Below the pieces are notes generated by a model. It had not been told where the DNA came from. It ran no database searches and worked only from the letters and a program-made list of their open reading frames with translations. Shown here one piece after another: positions 17,443 to 25,185 of a DNA stretch of 64,000 nucleotides. How positions within the stretch are numbered: the stretch's first letter is position 1; every line of letters begins with the position of its first letter. The DNA is from Paenibacillus roseus (GTDB lineage: Bacteria > Bacillota > Bacilli > Paenibacillales > Paenibacillaceae), in NCBI RefSeq assembly GCF_016424485.1, contig NZ_JAELUP010000103.1, positions 62,001 to 126,000 of the forward strand, read 5' to 3'. The position numbers were made by a program, and so were the translations under genes.

Positions 17443-19309
17443 AACCAACGAACGTTCAGAGGATCTCGCACTATGTGAGGCAGATAGGAAGCTGTATGAG
17501 GAGGCACTGGCTTCCCCTTGCTACACAGCGGTAAGAAGGCGGATTTTTCGCCAATTGATTCAATCGTTGCTGTTTGAACAGGTAATTGGCTGGACAGAAG
17601 GTTCAGGCGATCAAGAAGGCAATTGGACCATTGAAGGAGTGAGCGCCGATCAAAAACCGGCCATCTATACCTTCCAGGCGGAGCGCCGCATCCATAATTT
17701 CGGGCGCATCCAGCTTGGCAAGCATCCTGTTATGCGCGAGTGTGGGGAAGTAGCAGGCGAGGCGGATTCGCTTGCGTTGTTTCTGGCAGAGATTGCGCCA
17801 ATCATAGAAGCCGATCCGGGCAGACTGTCCCATTTTGCAATCGAGCTGGAGCAGACGCTGATTAATGACACGGTGGCCCAGTACAAGCGGCATCAGGAGA
17901 AGCAGGATTTACACGGACTTGCCTTTGAGGAGTGGGAGAGCGGGGTCATGGACGGACATCCATACCATCCCAGCTACAAATCGCGCATTGGCTTTGATAT
18001 AGCGGATCAGCTCCTGTACGGCCCGGAATTTGCCGCTCCGATTCGCTTATTATGGGTGGCGCTGCATCGCAAGGCGGCGCGGACGAGTCATTCTTCCCGG
18101 TATGCGGTCCCCGGAACCGCACAATGGAATCAGGCTCGGCTGGGTGAATCCGCATTTGCCCGCTTTGTGGAGAAGTTGCAAAAGGCGGGTGTAAGTCCGG
18201 ATGATTATATTATGCTGCCCGTACATCCTTGGCAATGGCGGGAGACAATCACATCTGCCTTGGCTGCAGACATTCAGCGCAGAACGCTTATTATGCTAGG
18301 CAGTTCGGAGGATCGATATACCGCGCAGCAATCGATTCGGACGCTGGCGAACCGTACGGCAGTGTCTGAACCCAATGTGAAGCTGTCGCTCAGCATCTTG
18401 AATACCTCCACTAGCAGAGTCCTCGCTCCCCATACCGTCGAGAACGCACCGATCATTTCAGACTGGCTGGCGGGCATTGTCCGGGAAGATGCCTATCTCA
18501 GGGACGAGTGCAACGTAATTGTGCTTGCGGAAATAGCGGGAGTAGCCTATGACAGCAGCCATTTGCCTGAGCTTTTACAGTCTCGCGCTTATGGAACTTT
18601 ATCCTGCATCTGGCGGGAGAGCCTGCATGAGCGGCTTGCCACCGGAGAATCGGCAGTTCCGTACAACGCTTTATGCGCCGTAGACACGGAAGGGGAGCCT
18701 CTTATTGCCCTGTGGATCAAGCGCTTCGGCTTGGCGCATTGGCTGGACGAGTTGTTAAAGGCAAGCATCAGCCCGATCATACACTTTTTGTATGGCTACG
18801 GGATCGCGTTGGAATCTCATGCGCAAAATATGATGCTGATCCACCGGGACGGTCTTCCCGTGCGGGTGGCCTTGAAAGATTTTCATGACGGCATCCGATT
18901 CGCAGAAGCGGGACTGGCGAGTCCCGCTGATCTGCCCAAGCTGCACCACACGCCGGAATACCATCAGCGGGTCAACCGCAATTCGTTTCTTGTGACGACC
19001 GATCTGGACGCTGTACGCGATTTTGTGCATGACGCCTTCTTTTTTATTAATCTCGGAGAGCTTGCGCTATTTCTTCGGGAGCATTTTAACTTCGAGGAAC
19101 AAACGTTTTGGCAGATGGTGCGCCAGCTTATCAACCGCTATCAGGAGCGCTTCCCAGAACATAGCTTGCGCTACAGTCAATTTCAGCTATTTGATACAAA
19201 AATCGGTGTTGAGAAATTAACAGCCCGAAGATTATATCCAGATACGGAATTGCAGATTCATTCGGTTGAAAACCCTTTGGCAGCAGAGTATACCATACAA
19301 GTTGTATAA
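17435..19309 (+). CDS. IucA/IucC-family siderophore synthetase, SbnC/SbnF-like (second)
   Basis: A 624-residue paralogue of the preceding synthetase, sharing RRRIFRQLIQSLLFEQ, GHPYHPSYKSRIGF, VHPWQWRE, QSIRTLANRT, LESHAQNM, ALKDFHDG and HQRVNRNSF. It would add either alpha-ketoglutarate or the second diaminopropionate to the citryl core. I chose ATG 17435, which is 8 nt after AAGGAG (17421-17426); a TTG at 17414 has no site. It is the last biosynthetic gene of the operon. No convincing terminator follows before the iron-regulated transport promoter. Confidence 0.85.
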   Translation: MHRTNERSEDLALCEADRKLYEEALASPCYTAVRRRIFRQLIQSLLFEQVIGWTEGSGDQEGNWTIEGVSADQKPAIYTFQAERRIHNFGRIQLGKHPVMRECGEVAGEADSLALFLAEIAPIIEADPGRLSHFAIELEQTLINDTVAQYKRHQEKQDLHGLAFEEWESGVMDGHPYHPSYKSRIGFDIADQLLYGPEFAAPIRLLWVALHRKAARTSHSSRYAVPGTAQWNQARLGESAFARFVEKLQKAGVSPDDYIMLPVHPWQWRETITSALAADIQRRTLIMLGSSEDRYTAQQSIRTLANRTAVSEPNVKLSLSILNTSTSRVLAPHTVENAPIISDWLAGIVREDAYLRDECNVIVLAEIAGVAYDSSHLPELLQSRAYGTLSCIWRESLHERLATGESAVPYNALCAVDTEGEPLIALWIKRFGLAHWLDELLKASISPIIHFLYGYGIALESHAQNMMLIHRDGLPVRVALKDFHDGIRFAEAGLASPADLPKLHHTPEYHQRVNRNSFLVTTDLDAVRDFVHDAFFFINLGELALFLREHFNFEEQTFWQMVRQLINRYQERFPEHSLRYSQFQLFDTKIGVEKLTARRLYPDTELQIHSVENPLAAEYTIQVV

Positions 19310-19366
19310 TTTTGGATATTTTTATCTTCTATATAAAATAGTGCATGAAATTAAAAACTTTCTGCA

Positions 19367-19396
19367 TGGACACTGAAAGAAAGGTTGCGTTATAAT
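19367..19396 (+). promoter_or_regulatory. SigA-type promoter for the siderophore uptake genes
   Basis: TGGACA (19367-19372) and a perfect TATAAT (19391-19396) are separated by 18 bp. The transcription start would fall inside or just before the adjacent Fur box. Confidence 0.65.
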
Positions 19397-19400
19397 CATC

Positions 19401-19419
19401 AATAATGATTATCATTATT
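19401..19419 (+). promoter_or_regulatory. Fur box upstream of the siderophore-binding lipoprotein gene
   Basis: AATAATGATTATCATTATT is a perfect palindrome around the centre and matches 17 of 19 positions of the Fur consensus; only the two outer bases differ. It is the best Fur site in the window. Confidence 0.88.
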
Positions 19420-19444
19420 GGCTTATCACAGGGGGAAAAAGAGA

Positions 19445-20443
19445 ATGCAGTCTAGTCATAAGTATAGCAGCCGCAAATTAACAGTATTAGGTTTGCTTGT
19501 AGTATCCATATTGCTGGTACTCTCCGGTTGCAGCAGCTCTACCAAGACAGAATCCGTTAATTCGCCTGCCCAGGCGAGCGGGAATAAGGCCGAGGCCGGC
19601 ACGAATGCTTATGGAGCCGAAGTCCACAAAGTCAACGATGCTTACGGGGAAGTTGAAGTGCCGGCCAACCCGCAAAAAATTGTTGTGCTCGACATCGGAG
19701 CGCTTGACAATTTGCTGGAACTGGGGATCAAGCCGATTGGCGCGCCATCGATTTTGACCGCCGGGGACCCGTATCCCGCCTACTTGAAGGGTACGGAGGG
19801 AATTGCCAATATCGGTACCGTCAATGAGCCGAATCTGGAAGCGATAGACGCTTTAAAGCCGGACCTTATCATTGGGAATAAAGATACGCATGACGCCATT
19901 CATGATCAATTGAAGCAGATTGCTCCAACTGTATTTGTAGAAACGCTGGGCGTTACCTGGAAAGCGAACCTCGAGCTTCATGCCGATACGGTCAACAAGC
20001 AGGCTGAAGCCGAAAAATTGCTTGAGGCTTATAAGCAAAAGACCGAGGACATTAAATCCAGGCTTGCGGATGCAAAGGGCAGAGAGGTATCATTAATTCG
20101 TCCAAGGGCGGATAAAATTCAAGTCTATCTGGAGGGTACATTCGCAGGAACCGTTATGAAGGACTCAGGAGTTATTCGGCCTGCGGCACAGTCAGGCGAA
20201 GGCTTCTCCAAAGACGCTACGGAAGAACAGATCGCAGATCTGGATGGAGATATCATTCTCTGGTTCAACCGGGAGCCGGATGCATTTGCCAAATTGGAGA
20301 AAAGTCCTTTATGGGCGAATTTGAAGGGTGTTCAAAGCAAAAATGTTCATGCGGTAGACTGGGAATATTGGATGAGCGGGCTCGGCATTCAGGCGGTTAA
20401 CAAGGTTGCCGATGATCTGAACTCCTTCCTGTTTGCAAGCTGA
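19445..20443 (+). CDS. Ferric-siderophore ABC transporter, substrate-binding lipoprotein
   Basis: A 332-residue lipoprotein with a signal peptide ending in LLVVSILLVLSGC (lipobox LSGC, acylated Cys near residue 29) and a low-complexity linker, then a class III binding fold (PF01497 type: VNDAYGEVEVPANPQKIVVL, PDLIIGNK). It would capture the ferric form of the siderophore outside the cell. I chose ATG 19445 because AGGGGGAAAAAGAG lies 9 nt before it; a TTG at 19418 lies within the Fur box and adds nine unlikely residues. It begins a three-gene uptake run, followed by a regulator gene. Confidence 0.9.
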   Translation: MQSSHKYSSRKLTVLGLLVVSILLVLSGCSSSTKTESVNSPAQASGNKAEAGTNAYGAEVHKVNDAYGEVEVPANPQKIVVLDIGALDNLLELGIKPIGAPSILTAGDPYPAYLKGTEGIANIGTVNEPNLEAIDALKPDLIIGNKDTHDAIHDQLKQIAPTVFVETLGVTWKANLELHADTVNKQAEAEKLLEAYKQKTEDIKSRLADAKGREVSLIRPRADKIQVYLEGTFAGTVMKDSGVIRPAAQSGEGFSKDATEEQIADLDGDIILWFNREPDAFAKLEKSPLWANLKGVQSKNVHAVDWEYWMSGLGIQAVNKVADDLNSFLFAS

Positions 20444-20534
20444 ATTGTTTAATGAGTAGAGCATATCGGATTGAGCCGCCCGGTTGGGCGGCTCAATCTT
20501 TCTGTATATATTTATCCATCTGGAGGTAGGGAAA

Positions 20535-21524
20535 TTGAAGGCGAGATTGATGAAAGTGGCATTGCTGCTCGTACTCGTAGGCCTGGCCATGGCCGCTAGC
20601 ATGGCGCTTGGAATCGTCCAAATTCCGCTGCGTACTGTATGGAATGCCTTGTGGTTATTTGACGGCTCACAGGAGCATCTCATTGTGCGCACCGTAAGGC
20701 TGCCGAGGGCTTTAATTGCCGGATTGGTAGGCGCGGCACTGGCTGTGGCGGGCTGCCTGATGCAGGGACTTACCCGGAACGGGCTTGCTGGCCCGGAACT
20801 GTTCGGGATTAACTATGGCGCTGCCCTTGCCTGTGTCATCGCTTCCTTCGTTCTGGGAACAACCTCGCTTGAAGTGTTTTCCTGGTCGGCTTTCCTCGGC
20901 GCAGGAGCAGCGGGAGGCTTGATCCTTCTGCTCGGCTCCATAGGGCGCAGCGCATGGTCTCCAGTCAGGCTGGTGCTTGCCGGGGCTACACTTAATTTGC
21001 TGCTGGCTTCAATAACACAGGGCATCCTCATTCTAAATGAACAATCGCTTGATACTATGAGGTACTGGCTTGCCGGATCGCTCACAGGACGTGATCTTGC
21101 CTTATTCCTGTTCGTACTCCCGTATATGGCAGTCGGCCTGCTCGCCGCCTTCGCGCTTGGCGGCCATATGAACATTATCCGGCTCGGCGAGGAAATGGCT
21201 CAAGGCCTCGGCCAGCGGGTGAAGTGGATGAAGGCGTTATGTATTTTAATCATTGTGCTGCTGGCCGGGGGAGCGGCTGCTATTGCCGGTCCGATCGGCT
21301 TTGTCGGGCTGGCCATTCCCCATCTGGCGAGGGCTCTGGTCGGGCTTGACTATCGCTGGGCGTTGCCATGTTCAGCGTTGCTCGGGGCTTTATTGCTTGT
21401 GGCGGCAGACATCGGGGCGCGCTTCGTACTGCCCGGGCAGGAAGTTCCAGCGGGGGTCGTAACAGCCTTTTTCGGAGCGCCATTTCTCTTGTATCTGGTT
21501 CAGCGAAAGGGGGGGACGACATAG
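20535..21524 (+). CDS. FecCD-family siderophore ABC permease, first subunit
   Basis: A 329-residue permease with about ten helices and the FecCD signature AGCLMQGLTRNGLAGPELFGINYGAAL near residues 70-95, and GPIGFVGLAIPHLAR in the coupling region. The start is TTG 20535 with GGAGG 8 nt upstream; the ATG at 20550 is too far from it. It would form a heterodimer with the next protein. No ATPase gene accompanies the pair. Confidence 0.88.
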   Translation: MKARLMKVALLLVLVGLAMAASMALGIVQIPLRTVWNALWLFDGSQEHLIVRTVRLPRALIAGLVGAALAVAGCLMQGLTRNGLAGPELFGINYGAALACVIASFVLGTTSLEVFSWSAFLGAGAAGGLILLLGSIGRSAWSPVRLVLAGATLNLLLASITQGILILNEQSLDTMRYWLAGSLTGRDLALFLFVLPYMAVGLLAAFALGGHMNIIRLGEEMAQGLGQRVKWMKALCILIIVLLAGGAAAIAGPIGFVGLAIPHLARALVGLDYRWALPCSALLGALLLVAADIGARFVLPGQEVPAGVVTAFFGAPFLLYLVQRKGGTT

Positions 21525-22525
21525 CTGCTTTATTCTCTGACAGACGTTGGATTCTTTTGATGATCGGGTTGCTTCTATTAAACATTCTCATATTTCTATC
21601 CAGTGTTGCGCTTGGGAACAGAGACATTCCGTTCCTTGACGCATGGGCCACCGTTCTGGGCCTGGGAAGCGATACCTATGCCTTTACGATCCGGCAGCTC
21701 CGGCTGCCAAGAGTATGGACCGGCTTTTTGGCCGGCTGCGGGCTGGCGCTGTCAGGGGCTGTTTTGCAGGTAGTGACACGCAATCCGCTCGCCTCGCCAG
21801 GCGTAATCGGGATTAATGCAGGGGCGGCTGCCGCAGTAGTGACCGTGCTTGTTCTTGTACCTGCTTTCCCCACCCGGCAGCTCCCGCTTGTTGCCTTCCT
21901 TGGCGCTCTTGCGGCTACTGCGGTCATCTACAGTTTGGCCTTGCGCAAAGGCGGAACGATGGAGCGTATGCTGCTCGCAGGTGTGGGCATAACGGCGATG
22001 GCTGGCGCATGGATTACCTATTTATTGACTGTCGCCCAGGTATTTCGGGTTTCGCAAGCGTATATATGGATGGCCGGCAGTCTGTATGCGCGTACCTGGG
22101 ATCATGTGTGGTCGCTTTTCCCTTGGATTATCGTTTTGTTTGCTGTAGCTTTGCTGTATGCGAGGCGGCTTGATTTGCTTCAGCTTAGTGATATCTCCGC
22201 TTCCGGTCTGGGAATTAAACTGAACTCCACGCGCATTGTTCTCATTCTAATCAGTGCCGGACTGGCCGGATCATCCGTATCTGTGGCGGGCACGGTCGCC
22301 TTTGTCGGGCTAATGGCTCCTCATATGGCGACCTATTTGGCCGGCAGCAGCAATCTCAAGCGGCTGCCTGTTGCGGCCTTGCTCGGAGGAGCGCTCGTCA
22401 TGCTGTCCGATTTGACCGGCCGCATCCTCATTCCGCCATATGAACTGCCAGTCGGCCTGATTACTGCTCTGATCGGCGCGCCTTATATGCTTTACTTGCT
22501 GCTTCGAAGGCCAACTGCGTTATAA
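21521..22525 (+). CDS. FecCD-family siderophore ABC permease, second subunit, start codon uncertain
   Basis: About 334 residues, with RQLRLPRVWTGFLAGCGLAL and GAVLQVVTRNPLASPG (FecCD signature) and VAFVGLMAPHMA. The start is odd: directly after the strong purine run AAAGGGGGGG (21507-21516) the in-frame codon is ATA (21521), and no ATG, GTG or TTG occurs in frame until TTG 21557 and ATG 21560, which lack a ribosome binding site and would clip the first helix. I list the ATA position because it keeps the first helix whole and overlaps the previous stop by 4 bp. The shorter start remains possible. Confidence 0.75.
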   Translation: MAALFSDRRWILLMIGLLLLNILIFLSSVALGNRDIPFLDAWATVLGLGSDTYAFTIRQLRLPRVWTGFLAGCGLALSGAVLQVVTRNPLASPGVIGINAGAAAAVVTVLVLVPAFPTRQLPLVAFLGALAATAVIYSLALRKGGTMERMLLAGVGITAMAGAWITYLLTVAQVFRVSQAYIWMAGSLYARTWDHVWSLFPWIIVLFAVALLYARRLDLLQLSDISASGLGIKLNSTRIVLILISAGLAGSSVSVAGTVAFVGLMAPHMATYLAGSSNLKRLPVAALLGGALVMLSDLTGRILIPPYELPVGLITALIGAPYMLYLLLRRPTAL

Positions 22526-22571
22526 TAGTAGAGACGCAATATGGAGGATTAGAGGCAGGTGGTATTCTTTG

Positions 22572-24137
22572 ATGACGTCCCGTCTACAATCGGGTATTTA
22601 TCTTTTTTCTTCGGTAAGGAAAAGAACTTGCGGGGGCGGTGCGCGCACCTTCCGGGTAACTGTGCATGTTTTGTGCTTTGTAACGGAAGGTGAAGGCGTC
22701 ATTCGCCTGGATGGCGTATTGAGCAAAATACGTCCGATGGAGCTTTATTTGCTGGTGCCCGGCATGGTCGTTGAACTGCCGCATCAGTCGGACGGCTTTG
22801 TCTATTACGGTGTTTTCTTTCAGCCAGTGACGCTCCTTAAGAGGGATGGGGAGATGACAGTCAGCCCCCACGTCTCTCTGTCCGGTGGATTTCTTCCCGG
22901 GCGGGTCCGTATGGCACAGCCTGAGCAGATACTTCAGGCCATTCTACATATGCATGATAGCAGCCGGGCCCGGGCAGACAAGGATGGTCTGCAGCTTCGG
23001 CTTCAGTTGGAACAACTGATCCACCGCTTGATCAAGAGCGAGCCTGCGGGAGATCAGCGCGGGGATGATCGGATTGACCGCAGCATTGCCTATATGGAAC
23101 GCCATTATTCCGATAAAATAAGCATCGCGCAGATTGCTGAAGCAGCTGGCATGAATACGGCCGCTTATTCGGGATTATTTCGCAAGCAAAAGGGACAGAC
23201 CCCGGTGGAGTACCTAAATGAAATACGGATCAACAAGGCAAAGGAACTGCTTAGTCTGGACCATAGCCGGGTCAAAGAAGTTGCTTCGCTCGTCGGCTTC
23301 AATAGCGAATTTTATTTTAGCCGGACGTTTCAGCGTGTAGTAGGTGTACCGCCCAAGCTGTACACGCGGAGGAAGCAAATGAAGGTCGCCGTTGTTTCTT
23401 CCCTTGGCTTCGAACAGTATTTGCATGATATCGGCGTGAATCCGGTATGTGCGGTTGATTTTTTTCATTATCCGGGTGTGGAGCAGGCTGAATATAAGGA
23501 ATTTTTGCGCAAGCAATGGGAGGGATTGGTTCAATCCGCCCCTGATCTTATAATTGCCGATGAATATCATTCAAATTTCAGGGAGGGGCTTAAAGAGATT
23601 GCTCCTTCTGTAGTAATGGATTTGCCATCATGGGACTGGAGACGAAATTTCATGAAGATTGCCGGGTTGCTCGGCAGGGAAGAGGAAGCTAGGGAAGCAC
23701 TCGCCCGTCTCGTGTTCCGGGAAGCTGAAGTCAAGCAGGAGTTTCGCCAGCGTCTGGGCGAGCGCAGAATAACGTTGATTCAGGTCAATCACCGTGCGGT
23801 AGGCATCCAGGGGACGGGCGGACATCCGCTGAATGAGCTGATCTATGGAAGGCTTGGACTGTCTCCGGGCCTTCCGGCTGTGACCGCAAGCTGGAGAAGT
23901 GAGCTGTTGCCGGAGTCGATGCCTGAACTGGACACAGAACTGCTGCTTATTCACAAGCATCATGTGCTTGCGGGCAGCGAGACTATTTACAAGCGGCTGC
24001 TGCAATCGGTTGCATGGGCAGGCATTCCCGCTGTCAGGGACGGGGCCGTGTATCAGGTAGAGAACTGGTTTGCGATGAGCTGGACGCCTTCCGGCCGGCA
24101 TTACATTATGGACAAGCTGCTGGAGCTGTGTAATTGA
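22572..24137 (+). CDS. AraC-family regulator fused to a siderophore-binding domain (Btr-like)
   Basis: A protein of about 521 residues with three parts: an N-terminal cupin-like region (1-130), two AraC helix-turn-helix motifs (about 175-275: DKISIAQIAEAAGMNTAAYS and VKEVASLVGFNSEFYFSRTF), and a C-terminal PF01497 periplasmic-binding-protein fold used in the cytoplasm (about 280-521). Bacillus Btr has this design and activates uptake genes when bacillibactin binds it. This protein probably senses the siderophore made by the neighbouring genes. AGGTGG at 22557-22562 is 9 nt from ATG 22572; the adjacent TTG 22569 is equally usable. It lies 46 nt after the permease gene and is probably in the same transcript. 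Confidence 0.88.
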   Translation: MTSRLQSGIYLFSSVRKRTCGGGARTFRVTVHVLCFVTEGEGVIRLDGVLSKIRPMELYLLVPGMVVELPHQSDGFVYYGVFFQPVTLLKRDGEMTVSPHVSLSGGFLPGRVRMAQPEQILQAILHMHDSSRARADKDGLQLRLQLEQLIHRLIKSEPAGDQRGDDRIDRSIAYMERHYSDKISIAQIAEAAGMNTAAYSGLFRKQKGQTPVEYLNEIRINKAKELLSLDHSRVKEVASLVGFNSEFYFSRTFQRVVGVPPKLYTRRKQMKVAVVSSLGFEQYLHDIGVNPVCAVDFFHYPGVEQAEYKEFLRKQWEGLVQSAPDLIIADEYHSNFREGLKEIAPSVVMDLPSWDWRRNFMKIAGLLGREEEAREALARLVFREAEVKQEFRQRLGERRITLIQVNHRAVGIQGTGGHPLNELIYGRLGLSPGLPAVTASWRSELLPESMPELDTELLLIHKHHVLAGSETIYKRLLQSVAWAGIPAVRDGAVYQVENWFAMSWTPSGRHYIMDKLLELCN

Positions 24138-24353
24138 CCTCATGCAATCATCTGCTTATGGTACAGGCAGGGATGAACGGCTCGCGGTACAGGCAGGCAT
24201 AACGACAGGTTTGCCCAGGTGGGCATAAAGATGTTAAGATGGTTGTCGGGTATTGTTTTTTGCATGATCGTAGAGATTGAAAATAGAGCTTTCAAAAGCA
24301 GCGTGCATGATGTGGAGGCTGCTATTACTTCATTTATTAGGAGCGGACAGGTA
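24138..24353. other. Intergenic region at the right edge of the siderophore block
   Basis: No gene is visible. It contains a 12-bp direct repeat, GGTACAGGCAGG, at 24160-24171 and 24186-24197, and a small hairpin GCCCAGGTGGGC near 24213. The apt ribosome binding site TAGGAG (24338-24343) lies at its end. The direct repeat could mark the join between inserted and ancestral DNA, but this is only suggestive. Confidence 0.5.
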
Positions 24354-24866
24354 ATGAATTTCAAAGATTACATTCGTGTTATCCCGGACTTCCCTCAGCC
24401 GGGCATTCGGTTTAAAGATATTACGACGCTGCTGAAGAACGGACCGGCCTATCAGGCGGCTATTGCTGCGATGAGACAGCAGGTGGCTGATCTGGAAATT
24501 GACATTATTGCCGGACCGGAGGCGCGCGGTTTTGTCATTGGCGCTCCGCTGGCGCTGGCGCTGGGGGTAGGTTTCGTGCCGATTCGCAAGAGCGGCAAGC
24601 TGCCTGGCGAGACTGTAGAGGCTGACTACGATCTCGAATACGGCAAGGATAAGCTTGCGCTGCACAAGGATTCGATCGTCCCTGGTCAAAAGGTGTTGAT
24701 CGCGGATGACCTGCTCGCGACGGGCGGTACAATCGCTACTACTATCAACCTGATCAACAAGTTGGGTGGTAACGTTGTCGGAGCGGCGTTCCTGATCGAG
24801 CTGTCCTATCTGGACGGTCGCAAGAAGCTCGGAGACATTCCATTGACTTCCCTTGTCACCTATTAA
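24354..24866 (+). CDS. apt: Adenine phosphoribosyltransferase
   Basis: A 170-residue purine salvage enzyme that makes AMP from adenine and PRPP. The PRPP-binding loop is VLIADDLLATGGTIATT (about residues 115-131), with GPEARGFVIGAPLA and the N-terminal IPDFPQPGIRFKDITTLL typical of Apt. ATG 24354 follows TAGGAG by 10 nt; the longer reading from 24219 adds 45 residues with no family counterpart. It normally follows recJ directly. Confidence 0.95.
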   Translation: MNFKDYIRVIPDFPQPGIRFKDITTLLKNGPAYQAAIAAMRQQVADLEIDIIAGPEARGFVIGAPLALALGVGFVPIRKSGKLPGETVEADYDLEYGKDKLALHKDSIVPGQKVLIADDLLATGGTIATTINLINKLGGNVVGAAFLIELSYLDGRKKLGDIPLTSLVTY

Positions 24867-24909
24867 ATAGGAGCAAGGCGTCCCTTTTGCATGCTTTTGA
24901 ATTTAACAT

Positions 24910-24948
24910 GGCAGTTCATGTCTGATTTGACATGGGTTGTCTTTTTTT
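24910..24948 (+). terminator. Intrinsic terminator of apt
   Basis: In RNA, GGCAGTTCATGTC pairs with GACATGGGTTGTC over 13 positions, counting G-U pairs, with a TGATTT loop and a run of seven T. A repeat copy begins 13 bp further on. Confidence 0.75.
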
Positions 24949-24961
24949 ATATGGAAAGAGT

Positions 24962-25155
24962 GAAACGGAGCCAGTGCCTGTTAAATGACGGCAAAGCCGT
25001 TTATACCTCCGTGTTGACATGTCGCACACGCAAGCCGAACGTCTCTTTACTGTATTTCTCTTTCCACAGTTGACGTTTGCCTATAGTTACGGGCATAATA
25101 TTAGGAAACTCGACAAATATAAGAAGTCTTTCATTTCGCAGCCGTTTACGCTTGC
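24962..25155. repeat. Interrupted copy of the GACGGCAAAGCCGT repeat
   Basis: The left part (24962-25006, GAAACGGAG...AAATGACGGCAAAGCCGTTTA) matches the signature unit at 28515-28561 in degenerate form. A second fragment, GCCGTTTACGCTTGC, occurs at 25141-25155. About 130 bp of unrelated sequence separates them and contains a candidate relA promoter. No gene lies in 24867-25185. Confidence 0.6.
25070..25099 (+). promoter_or_regulatory. Candidate relA promoter
   Basis: TTGACG (25070-25075) and CATAAT (25094-25099) are separated by 18 bp, about 85 nt before the relA start codon. Confidence 0.5.
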
Positions 25156-25185
25156 AAGGGATTCTATTTTGGAAAGGGAAGTTTC

